This document shows positions 7,734 through 15,005 of a DNA stretch of 19,625 bases, piece after piece (the stretch's first letter is position 1; each line of letters begins with the position of its first letter). Source of the stretch: Gammaproteobacteria bacterium (GTDB taxonomy: Bacteria > Bacillota_I > Bacilli_A > Izemoplasmatales > UBA1188). The DNA lies in the NCBI GenBank assembly GCA_024691665.1, contig JAILNJ010000060.1, positions 1 through 19,625 on the forward strand, written 5' to 3'. The notes below the pieces were generated by a model. It had not been told where the DNA came from, ran no database searches, and was given only the letters and a program-made list of their open reading frames with translations. The position numbers and the translations under genes were made by a program.

Positions 7734-7767
7734 CTTATGGGAATGGCTCAATTGTCATTCCCATAAG
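7734..7767 (+). repeat. Long perfect dyad CTTATGGGAATG / CATTCCCATAAG
   Basis: The arms at 7734-7745 and 7756-7767 are perfect 12-bp inverted repeats. They extend inward by a C-G and a G-T pair to a 6-base loop. There is no T-run on the + side (TACTATATATA follows). The 3' arm lies between the -35 and -10 of the putative promoter at 7752-7780. It could be an operator for a dimeric regulator, or an mRNA processing or attenuation hairpin between the highly expressed pair 5547-7688 and the rest of the locus. Confidence 0.65.
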
Positions 7768-7780
7768 TACTATATATACA
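7752..7780 (+). promoter_or_regulatory. Putative sigma-A promoter ahead of the third exported protein
   Basis: TTGTCA (7752-7757, five of six matches to the consensus -35) is followed after exactly 17 bp by TATACA (7775-7780, five of six matches to TATAAT). Unlike P1 and P2 it has a -35 box and none of the TGTTATGTT repeats. It overlaps the 12-bp dyad, which would give a steric means of repression. It would drive 7847 and the genes beyond. Confidence 0.5.
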
Positions 7781-7790
7781 CGTCTTAGAG

Positions 7791-7815
7791 GACAAAAGTT
7801 TAATAGATTTTTGTC
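7791..7815 (+). repeat. Leader inverted repeat GACAAAA / TTTTGTC
   Basis: GACAAAA (7791-7797) and TTTTGTC (7809-7815) form a 7-bp stem with an 11-base loop in the 5' leader downstream of the putative -10. It ends 19 bp before GAGGT (7835-7839) and so does not sequester the ribosome binding site. Role unknown. Confidence 0.4.
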
Positions 7816-7846
7816 TTGTAATCGATGTATATATGAGGTAAAAAAT

Positions 7847-9010
7847 ATGAAAAGAAAGTTAATTTTACCTCTAATTGTATCTCTATTTAGCTTGGTCACA
7901 CTACTTGTTGGTGTGTCACTGGCATGGTTCAGCTTTAATGAATCAGTTGGAACGCAAACAGTGTACGTTCAAGTAGAGGGAGTTCAGGGTATCGAATTCT
8001 CTGCTGACGGAGTAAATTTCGGAAGTACAATTAGTGTCGATGATCTTATAGATAATGGTGCTTTAGTTCCTAGGAAAATTGACGTCGTATCTACTGCAGG
8101 TTATGTGAATAATGGTTTGATATACTTTTATTCACTATATGATACTGGTAGTTCTGGTTCAAAATTAACCTATAAATCAGAACAAGTTGAATTAAAACCT
8201 AATGTAGTTAATGGTGTAATAAGTGGTTGGATTAAAGCTAATCCTGAAGAAGGAGAGACTACCCTCCCAATGGCATCAGAAGATGTAGTAACTGGTCCAT
8301 ACATAGTCTTTGATCTATATGTTCATCATCATGGAACTCAAAATTTAATACTTAATAGTGGAACCTCTGTATACAGTGATTCACAGATTGCATCACACAT
8401 TGCATCAAGGGTTGCATTCGTAAATCTAGGTACTATTTCTAGTGAGAGTTATGATTCAGATATAACAAATCTAACTAGTTTAAATACCTCAACCACAAAC
8501 AAAGCTAAGATTTATGAACCAAACGCACTCTTCCATGCACCAGATGCAATTGGAGACGAAAGTTATCAGGGAACATCTAGCCCATCAGGCACATATGACA
8601 CTTACTATGGAATCAAAGCAAAAAAAGATACTATTCCATCAATGCCATATAGTGAAGCAGATATTACAAACATGGGTGTTGCCTATATCTATACAGAAAA
8701 AGGTGTAAACTATACCATTAGTACTGACGGTCTTGAAGCTGTCAATTCTATTTATTACGCGGGCGCGTGTGTAACGCACGATACAGACACGTACGTAGAT
8801 GAGTTAACTTCAACAGTACTAACAGATGCATATTTGAATGAAAGTTACACAATCGCCTCATTCGAAGGCGTTGGTGAAAAATATTCAAAACTTAGAATAT
8901 ATATGTGGCTTGAAGGACAAGATGGTGACTGCATCAACCAAGTGTCTGGAACTAGTATCTACTTCGATATTAGAATTACCACAATTGAACTCGAAAAAAG
9001 TAAGAGATAA
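7847..9010 (+). CDS. SipW-type exported fibre-like protein, WLEG family member 3
   Basis: The product has 387 residues. I chose ATG 7847 because GAGGT (7835-7839) sits 7 bp upstream and it yields the family's basic N-terminus MKRK. An upstream in-frame TTG at 7811 would add an unlikely Cys-containing extension inside a hairpin. The signal region ends in VSLAWF (23-28). Motifs in order: VVSTAG (80-85), VFDLYVH (154-160), ILNSGTS (168-174), RVAF (188-191), YEPN (223-226) and MWLEGQDGDC (353-362). It is the longest of the WLEG proteins; an insertion of about 80-100 residues lies between the YEPN and WLEG motifs. That insertion contains a short GC-rich stretch with unusual codons (8757-8795). It has its own promoter candidate and a 13-bp gap to the peptidase gene. 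Export and anchoring logic is as for its paralogues. Confidence 0.78.
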   Translation: MKRKLILPLIVSLFSLVTLLVGVSLAWFSFNESVGTQTVYVQVEGVQGIEFSADGVNFGSTISVDDLIDNGALVPRKIDVVSTAGYVNNGLIYFYSLYDTGSSGSKLTYKSEQVELKPNVVNGVISGWIKANPEEGETTLPMASEDVVTGPYIVFDLYVHHHGTQNLILNSGTSVYSDSQIASHIASRVAFVNLGTISSESYDSDITNLTSLNTSTTNKAKIYEPNALFHAPDAIGDESYQGTSSPSGTYDTYYGIKAKKDTIPSMPYSEADITNMGVAYIYTEKGVNYTISTDGLEAVNSIYYAGACVTHDTDTYVDELTSTVLTDAYLNESYTIASFEGVGEKYSKLRIYMWLEGQDGDCINQVSGTSIYFDIRITTIELEKSKR

Positions 9011-9023
9011 GAGAGGATAAAAT

Positions 9024-9848
9024 ATGGGAAAGAAAATAGCAAATATAATTGGTGATATCATCCTTGGTTTAATAGTTGTATTCGCAATTGTTGGAATTAT
9101 ATATGGTTTATCATCAAGACAAAACAATGGTGTTCCTAAAATCTTCGGTAAGAGTGCATTCGCTGTTCCTACATCATCAATGGACATTTCAAAAAGCGAA
9201 GCCGAAGCTAAAGGACTAAATAAGAAAACATTAATTCATAAAGGCGATATCGTATTTGGTGATTTAAGTGTAGCTTATGAAGAATTACAAGTTGGAGACG
9301 TAATCTTCTTCAAAGGTAACTTAATTCAAAATGATCCAAATGAATATATTATTGTCCACAGAATCGTTGATATTGCAAAAGACGAAGATAATAAAATTCA
9401 ATATTACATCACACGAGGTGATAATCCACAAATTCCAGAAGACGATGTACAAGTTGTAAGAAAAAGCGACTACATTGCTAAACTTGCTGGAAGACTCCCT
9501 GCTACAGGTTACATTGTTTTATTCCTCACTTCTAACTCTTGGATTAACTATGAAGCAAAAGATGGTACTGAAAATGCATTCCTTAAAGGACTATACAATT
9601 TCAAGTTACCAATTGGATTCGGTTTATTAATTATTGTTCCAATCTTCATTTACTTAATCGTTATGATTGTTAAACTTGTTAGTGTAATTGGCAATAATAA
9701 GAAAGTTGATGCTGCTAACGAAATTGCTCAAGGTGTTGTATCTGACGATGTTAAAGATGCAATCATCCAAGAATACATGAAAAAACAAGAAGAACTCAAG
9801 AAGGCGCAAGAGGCTCAAAACCAAGAAGAATCTAAAAAGGAGGAATAG
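9024..9848 (+). CDS. S26B (SipW-like) signal peptidase 1
   Basis: The product has 274 residues. The topology is an N-terminal membrane segment (about 8-28), an extracytoplasmic catalytic domain, a second membrane segment (about 195-222) and a cytosolic tail rich in Lys/Glu/Gln. The nucleophile is predicted to be S52 in PTSSMD, and the general base H112 in IVHRIV. Histidine in place of lysine marks the S26B, SipW/ER-type branch. TRGDNP (130-135) is the conserved box E region. S26B peptidases such as SipW process TasA-type precursors, so its substrates are probably the AWF-type precursors around it. The tail is longer than in standard SipW and ends in a short coiled-coil-like stretch. GAGAGG at 9011-9016 is the ribosome binding site. 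The SSMD motif deviates from the canonical GSMEPT found in the second copy at 16617. Confidence 0.88.
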   Translation: MGKKIANIIGDIILGLIVVFAIVGIIYGLSSRQNNGVPKIFGKSAFAVPTSSMDISKSEAEAKGLNKKTLIHKGDIVFGDLSVAYEELQVGDVIFFKGNLIQNDPNEYIIVHRIVDIAKDEDNKIQYYITRGDNPQIPEDDVQVVRKSDYIAKLAGRLPATGYIVLFLTSNSWINYEAKDGTENAFLKGLYNFKLPIGFGLLIIVPIFIYLIVMIVKLVSVIGNNKKVDAANEIAQGVVSDDVKDAIIQEYMKKQEELKKAQEAQNQEESKKEE

Positions 9849-9851
9849 TCA

Positions 9852-11348
9852 ATGTCAGAATTTTTCGAATTTGCGAGAGAGATGATCAAGATCTTCATTG
9901 ACGGATTCAAACAAATCATTCTTGGAATCTGGTATGGTTTAAAACAAATTTTTGGAATTAAACAATATGTAGCTGCATTCCAAGAATATTCTCCATCATT
10001 CAATTTCGGAGCTTGGTTACTCGCTGGATTATTAGTATTATTAATGATTGCCTTAATAGGTGGCATCATCTATCTAATCATCTTCTTAATCATAAGAAGA
10101 ATAAGAAAGAATCGTTCATTTGTATCACAAGATCAATTACTCGCAGAAGTTGCAGCACTAAATAGAGAAGTAATGAAAGCTAAACTTGATAGAGATAAAT
10201 TACTCGCTATGAAGTTAAATGGTATTACTCCTAAAGAACTTGATGAAGCTGATGACTCACAAGAAAATGGTTCAAGATTCATGAAACTTTCTAAGGTTGA
10301 TCAAGAAATGGAAACTTATGAAGCTCCTGTATACAATAACGATTTATCACTTGAAGATATCTGTGAACAATTTAGAAACTTCAATAGTTCACGTATGGGA
10401 CTCTACTATGATGAAAAAGTTATTAGACTATTTATCGCTGGCATGGGTTGTACAAGACTCTTAATCTTACAAGGTATCTCAGGTACAGGTAAAACATCTC
10501 TTCCATACTCATTTGGTAAGTTTACTCAAAACGATGCACAAATCGCAGCAGTACAACCTTCTTGGAGAGATAGAACAGAAATGTTTGGTTACTTCAATGA
10601 ATTCACTAAGAAGTTCAACGAAACTGAAATTCTTAAAACATTATATGAAGCAACTTATACAGACAATGTATATGTAACAATTCTAGATGAAATGAACATT
10701 GCGAGAGTTGAATACTACTTCGCAGAAATGTTATCAATTCTAGAAATGCCATCAAAAGAAGAATGGGTTATTGACTTAGTACCTTCTGGATGGCCAAAAG
10801 ATCCTAAGCATATTACTGATGGTAGATTTAGATTACCTGAAAATATGTGGTATGTTGGAACAGCAAACAACGATGACTCAACATTCTCTATCTCAGATAA
10901 AGTTTATGACCGTGCTATTCCAATTAACATTGATACAAAAGGTGTTCCATTTGAAGCACCATACACTCAAAATATCAATCTTTCATATTCTTACTTAGAG
11001 CACTTATTTGAAAGAGCTAAAGAAGAATATCCAGTTAGTGAAAGTAACTTAGAAAAGATTGAGCAATTAGATGATTATGTTATCGAACACTTTAGGTTAG
11101 CGTTTGGTAACCGTATCCTAAAACAATTAAAAGAATTTGTTCCATGCTATATCGCATGTGGTGGAACTGAACTTGAAGGAATCGATTATATCTTAGCTAA
11201 TAAGGTATTTAGAAAGTTTGAAGCATTAAACCTCTCTTTCATTAGAGATGAAATTGATGGACTCATTAACTATCTTGATGAACAATTCGAAATCGATAAT
11301 ATGAGAGAATGCTATGACTATCTAAGAAGACTCCAAAAATTATTCTAA
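9852..11348 (+). CDS. Membrane-tethered McrB-like AAA+ ATPase
   Basis: This product of 498 residues has an amphipathic N-terminal region (1-47), one long hydrophobic segment (about 53-82) followed by basic RRIRKNR, and a short helical linker. An AAA_5/McrB-type ATPase module follows: Walker A GISGTGKTS (208-216), the McrB-like element VQPSWRDRTEMFGY (234-247), Walker B VTILDEMNIARVEYYF (275-290, with D279/E280), sensor 1 GTANNDD (336-342) and a candidate arginine finger R354. The Walker B extension DEMNIARVEYYFAE is typical of McrB of Type IV restriction systems. Here the usual N-terminal DNA-reading domain is replaced by a membrane anchor. The next gene encodes a DUF2357/McrC-N-like partner. 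AAGGAGG (9837-9843) lies within the end of the peptidase gene, so the two are tightly linked. I infer an energy-using step in export or assembly at the membrane. The alternative is a membrane-associated defence device. Confidence 0.85.
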   Translation: MSEFFEFAREMIKIFIDGFKQIILGIWYGLKQIFGIKQYVAAFQEYSPSFNFGAWLLAGLLVLLMIALIGGIIYLIIFLIIRRIRKNRSFVSQDQLLAEVAALNREVMKAKLDRDKLLAMKLNGITPKELDEADDSQENGSRFMKLSKVDQEMETYEAPVYNNDLSLEDICEQFRNFNSSRMGLYYDEKVIRLFIAGMGCTRLLILQGISGTGKTSLPYSFGKFTQNDAQIAAVQPSWRDRTEMFGYFNEFTKKFNETEILKTLYEATYTDNVYVTILDEMNIARVEYYFAEMLSILEMPSKEEWVIDLVPSGWPKDPKHITDGRFRLPENMWYVGTANNDDSTFSISDKVYDRAIPINIDTKGVPFEAPYTQNINLSYSYLEHLFERAKEEYPVSESNLEKIEQLDDYVIEHFRLAFGNRILKQLKEFVPCYIACGGTELEGIDYILANKVFRKFEALNLSFIRDEIDGLINYLDEQFEIDNMRECYDYLRRLQKLF

Positions 11349-11365
11349 TGAAAGGATGACGAGAA

Positions 11366-13138
11366 ATGGGAAAGAAAATCAAAGTAGAATCATTAGTAAA
11401 TGAACTAGAAGATTCAATCAAACAAGACTTTACAACTGAACAATACCAAGATTACGCCGATTTCAGGGAAAGTGTAAAACATGGTGAAGATGCTTTCTCC
11501 ATTTCTCGTGTAAATGTAAAAAGAGACGTTGATATTTCTTGGGTAGATAAAATTGAGGATTCAGTAGTTGCTCTTGATAATGTATTAAGAAAACCAAGAA
11601 ACTTCATCAAAGATGTTGAAGAAATAGTACCAATTGAAATGAGTAAGAAGATTGGTAGTGAATCAGTTAAACACTTAGCTACTCACACTAACTATATTCA
11701 ATCAATTGAAGATGGAAAAGTAACTCCAAGTAAAATACTTAATGTTTATAAAGAGGAATCATTCGCAACATATGAGAATAGATTCATTAAAACATTACTT
11801 CAACATTTAAATGTCTTTATTGAAAAGAGATATCAAGGTCTAATTTCACAAAAAGACGTTAATAACTTAGCGAGTGCTCACTCAATTGAAAACTTCACAG
11901 TTAAAAATGAGAAAGTTAAGTTTAAAATGGATATTTCAATCTCATCACCATCTTTAAACGTTGAGGGTGGAGGAGATCAAAAAGACGGTATTGAAACCGC
12001 AATTCAAAGAGTATTAAGAATTAGACACATCATCAAAGAATTTATGGGTGGTCAATTCATGGAAATCATGAAAGATGCATCACCAGTAAAGCCTCCAATT
12101 CTTAAAACTAACTTATTAACTAAAAACCAAGATTACTCAAAACTTCTGGAGTTATGGCAATTTATTGAATCATATACATCTAAAGGTTATGAAGTATCAC
12201 TTAATGAAGATAATGCCATTCCAAAACAAGAATTCATCAATAAGATGCAGGAAATGTCATTTCTTGAATACTTATATTTAAAACAATATATTGGTGAAGA
12301 TGTTGATGAATCAATTAAGATGGCTCTTGAAAGACAAATAACTTATCTTGCTCCAGAACAAGCAGAAACTGATGAAAAAGCTGCAAAAGGTAGCAAGAAA
12401 GGAAAGATGGTTGCTGCTGGTGGTACTGGAGGCCGTGGAGGTAAAGGTGGTTATGGCGCCGAAGCATCTTATGGTGGTAAGAAAGGTGTAACCTTTGCTA
12501 CTAAAGCTATCATCAGAAAAGAATTTAGTAAGATTCTAGGTCATTATACAGATGATCTTGAAGAAGTTAAAAAGATCTTTACAATGGAATTCGAACATGT
12601 AAATAAAGCCGTTAAGAAGGAAGAAGAAGCTTTACATGAAGCTCTTGAAAGAGTTATTAAGAAACAAAAAGAACTCAATGAAAGAGAAAGAATTCATAAC
12701 ATTGAGAAAGAAAAGAAAGAAAAAGCTAAAGCTATTGAAAAACAAAAACAAGCTGAACTTAAGGCTAAGAAGGAAGAAGCTAGAAGACTTAAAGAAATCG
12801 AGCGTCAAATTAGACTTAAGGAACTCGAAGAAAAGCGTAAACAGAAAGAAGCTGAAAGAGCTAGAAAAGAAGCTGAAAGAGCCGAAGCTGAACGTATTAA
12901 ACAAGAACGTATCAAGAAAGGACTTGATATCCGTATTGATACAGGACACAAAGACGTCATTTCTGAGACTGAGGTATTAGAAAATGATGAAACAAGAATC
13001 AATGTTCAAGAATTAACTAACGTATATAGCGATGACGTTGATGAACTTGAAATCTTCAACACTGAACTTGAAGGTAAAGATAAGTTTAAAGAAGAAGATG
13101 TAAAACCATTACCTGAAAAAGGTAAAAAGAATAAGTAA
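11366..13138 (+). CDS. DUF2357/McrC N-terminal-like coiled-coil protein, nuclease domain not seen
   Basis: The product has 590 residues, hydrophilic, with no signal or membrane segment. Residues about 85-275 resemble DUF2357, the family linked to McrB partners: PSKILNVYKEESFATYENRF (121-140, with the ENRF hallmark) and VKPPILKTNLLT ... LLELWQFIESY (241-270). A Gly-rich, low-complexity linker spans about 352-373. A highly charged Lys/Glu/Arg coiled coil runs from about 412 to 517, then an acidic tail to 590. The PD-(D/E)xK nuclease that usually follows in McrC-type proteins (a D...ExK or DAKYK-like site) is not visible. I infer an adaptor that couples the AAA+ ring encoded just upstream to other cytosolic or membrane tails. 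The gap from the ATPase gene is 17 bp, with AAAGG as ribosome binding site, supporting a functional pair. The DUF2357 assignment is from motif memory and moderately sure. Confidence 0.72.
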   Translation: MGKKIKVESLVNELEDSIKQDFTTEQYQDYADFRESVKHGEDAFSISRVNVKRDVDISWVDKIEDSVVALDNVLRKPRNFIKDVEEIVPIEMSKKIGSESVKHLATHTNYIQSIEDGKVTPSKILNVYKEESFATYENRFIKTLLQHLNVFIEKRYQGLISQKDVNNLASAHSIENFTVKNEKVKFKMDISISSPSLNVEGGGDQKDGIETAIQRVLRIRHIIKEFMGGQFMEIMKDASPVKPPILKTNLLTKNQDYSKLLELWQFIESYTSKGYEVSLNEDNAIPKQEFINKMQEMSFLEYLYLKQYIGEDVDESIKMALERQITYLAPEQAETDEKAAKGSKKGKMVAAGGTGGRGGKGGYGAEASYGGKKGVTFATKAIIRKEFSKILGHYTDDLEEVKKIFTMEFEHVNKAVKKEEEALHEALERVIKKQKELNERERIHNIEKEKKEKAKAIEKQKQAELKAKKEEARRLKEIERQIRLKELEEKRKQKEAERARKEAERAEAERIKQERIKKGLDIRIDTGHKDVISETEVLENDETRINVQELTNVYSDDVDELEIFNTELEGKDKFKEEDVKPLPEKGKKNK

Positions 13139-13160
13139 CAAAATCTAGAAAAGGAGAATC

Positions 13161-14087
13161 ATGAGAAAGTTTTCAGTAACAAGTTTCCTTGTGAGAATTT
13201 TTACAATTTTAATAATTGGCGTGAGCGCATCTTTCGCATGGTTCTCGAACTATGATGCTGCAAGGATCGGTGATGGATCAGACCTTAAAGTTGATATCGA
13301 CCCATTCAACTCCGTATCACTAAACATCAAAGAGATTCCAGTTTCGGATTTCACATTTAGAGATGAATGTATATCAGGAGATGGACGTAACTTCTATCAA
13401 GTAGTTACATCAGAGTATGGCAGAGTAATCTCAGGTTATCAAACACTTCAGAGGACCTCTCAAGTATACGCTCAAAGAGTATTTGATTATACGTTCGACT
13501 TCTATGCGTATGGTTCACTATCTTTATATTTAGGTCCTGAATCTTGGGTAAAACCTCACTATCAAACACTTGAAGGTGAAGAATTAGATAATTATCCTGA
13601 ATATCAAAAGAATAGAGATAGAATCGCAGGAGCTGTTAGAATTGCACTTATTAGACTAGACGCTAATGATCAAGAAGTATCAACTGTCACATGGATTCCA
13701 AATTCAACTTATGAATATAACGCATCAACTGGAATAGTTAATGAAAATGGTAATGTTGAATCTCAATACACTTATGTAAGAAATACAAATGGTGATTTAG
13801 CAGTATTCAATGTACCACTAAATCCAGATGGTGAACACGCTGGTGAACCTAGTGCATCTGGTTCAGACAACGTAAACGGATTTATCTGGGGTGATCTTCC
13901 AGATGCAGATAACATTGGTAAAAATATCCCAATCTTTACTACAAGCGTTCTTCATGGCGCAAGAACAAAAGTAAGAGTAACTTGTAGAATTTGGATTGAG
14001 GGAACTGATAGAGAAGCAATGGCTAACCTTATGGGTGGAAGATTTGATGTATATTTCCATTTCATAATCGTTAACAAAGATGAATAA
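13161..14087 (+). CDS. SipW-type exported fibre-like protein, WLEG family member 4
   Basis: The product has 308 residues. The signal region ends in ASFAWF (23-28). Motifs are more diverged than in the first three paralogues: FYQVVTS (78-84), VFDYTFDFYAYG ... LYLGPES (107-128), AGAVRIAL (156-163), WIPNSTY (178-184) and RIWIEGTDRE (276-285), followed by MGGRFDVYFHF. The Cys of the WLEGxDxxC box is replaced (DREAM), while Cys remain at 70 and 275. It starts the second exported block, just after the ATPase/DUF2357 pair, with AAGGAG (13151-13156) as ribosome binding site. There is no terminator or promoter in the 22-bp gap. Members 4 and 5 share AGA(V/A)R and WIEGxDRE, so they form a subgroup apart from members 1-3. 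Confidence 0.76.
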   Translation: MRKFSVTSFLVRIFTILIIGVSASFAWFSNYDAARIGDGSDLKVDIDPFNSVSLNIKEIPVSDFTFRDECISGDGRNFYQVVTSEYGRVISGYQTLQRTSQVYAQRVFDYTFDFYAYGSLSLYLGPESWVKPHYQTLEGEELDNYPEYQKNRDRIAGAVRIALIRLDANDQEVSTVTWIPNSTYEYNASTGIVNENGNVESQYTYVRNTNGDLAVFNVPLNPDGEHAGEPSASGSDNVNGFIWGDLPDADNIGKNIPIFTTSVLHGARTKVRVTCRIWIEGTDREAMANLMGGRFDVYFHFIIVNKDE

Positions 14088-14103
14088 AAAGGAGGTAGAG
14101 AAT

Positions 14104-15003
14104 ATGAAAAAGAATAATAAGATACTTTTAACTTTAATTACTCTTGTAGTATTATCTTTCGTCCTTATCGGTTCATCATTTGCTTGGTTCTTAGTATCTA
14201 CAACTATTAAACTTCCATTCTCAAGTGAACTTACAGTTACACAAAAAGAAAATCTAGAAGTTTCTGTAGATATCGATAATGACTTAACAACAGATAGTTT
14301 CTCAGGAACATTTGCATCATCAATTGACCTTGGAACTATTCTTGATATTTCAGGTAACGGAATTAATCTCTTTAATCCAATCGGATTCCAAAGCGAAGAT
14401 GTTCCATCACTATATGAGATTGCAACTCCAATTCATCTTGGGGATGCAGTAAAAGAAGGAGATTACTTAGAACTTATCATTAAGTTTAGAAGTAACTCTG
14501 AACTTGATATTTATCTTAATGAAGATTCATCAATTCTTCCTTATGATAAAACAGCTAACATGAGTGAGTATTCACCTACAATTTCAAGAGACTATATTGC
14601 AGGAGCTGCGAGAGTCGCTATCCTAAATAGCACTAAAACTAGTTCACTCTTAATTTGGGATCCAAATCCAAATTATCAGTTAACTCCTACAGCTGGTTCA
14701 TATACATTCACAGAAAATGGAACAGTTGATACATTCAGTTCATTGTCGTCTTATTCATATATAACTTCAACAACTGGACAATCTAGCGCATTTACTTCAA
14801 ATGATATAGTACTTGGAAACTCAGACCTTGATGAACACCAATTAATAACTCTAACTAAAGCCAGTGAGAGCGATGAATATTATACAGGATCAGTAGTAGT
14901 TAGAATTTGGATTGAGGGAAGAGATAGAGAATCTAATATCTGCCTCTCAGGTGGTAGAGTTAAGATTAACCTAGTATTTAATGGTGTAATTCACGAGGAT
15001 TAA
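14104..15003 (+). CDS. SipW-type exported fibre-like protein, WLEG family member 5
   Basis: The product has 299 residues. I chose ATG 14104 because AAAGGAGG (14088-14095) lies 8 bp upstream. The in-frame ATG at 14080 lies upstream of that ribosome binding site and would add MNKKEVEN, overlapping the previous gene. The signal region LIGSSFAWF (21-29) closely matches members 1 and 2. Motifs: YLELIIKF ... LDIYLNEDSS (121-143), AGAARVAIL (166-174), IWDPNPNY (184-191) and RIWIEGRDRE (267-276), then LSGGRVKINLVF. Only one Cys (280) is present in the mature chain. No LPXTG or C-terminal anchor. It is close to member 4 in its C-terminal half. Confidence 0.76.
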   Translation: MKKNNKILLTLITLVVLSFVLIGSSFAWFLVSTTIKLPFSSELTVTQKENLEVSVDIDNDLTTDSFSGTFASSIDLGTILDISGNGINLFNPIGFQSEDVPSLYEIATPIHLGDAVKEGDYLELIIKFRSNSELDIYLNEDSSILPYDKTANMSEYSPTISRDYIAGAARVAILNSTKTSSLLIWDPNPNYQLTPTAGSYTFTENGTVDTFSSLSSYSYITSTTGQSSAFTSNDIVLGNSDLDEHQLITLTKASESDEYYTGSVVVRIWIEGRDRESNICLSGGRVKINLVFNGVIHED

Positions 15004-15005
15004 TT

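Noticed and set aside
7811..7846. TTG start at 7811 for the third exported protein
   Set aside because: It has no ribosome binding site, lies in a hairpin arm, and adds a Cys-containing extension absent from all paralogues. ATG 7847 has GAGGT at the right distance.
12632..13002. Antisense and alternate-frame open frames over the coiled-coil gene
   Set aside because: They are low-complexity shadows of the Lys/Glu-rich coding sequence and have no ribosome binding site or family signature.
9852..13138. A Type IV (McrBC) restriction system
   Set aside because: The ATPase is membrane-anchored and lacks a DNA-reading domain, no nuclease motif is visible in the partner, and both genes sit inside a contiguous set of exported-protein and signal-peptidase genes. 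A defence role remains an alternative but is not the best reading.
14080..14103. ATG 14080 start for family member 5
   Set aside because: The strong AAAGGAGG at 14088-14095 lies downstream of it and serves ATG 14104, which also gives the family's normal N-terminus.
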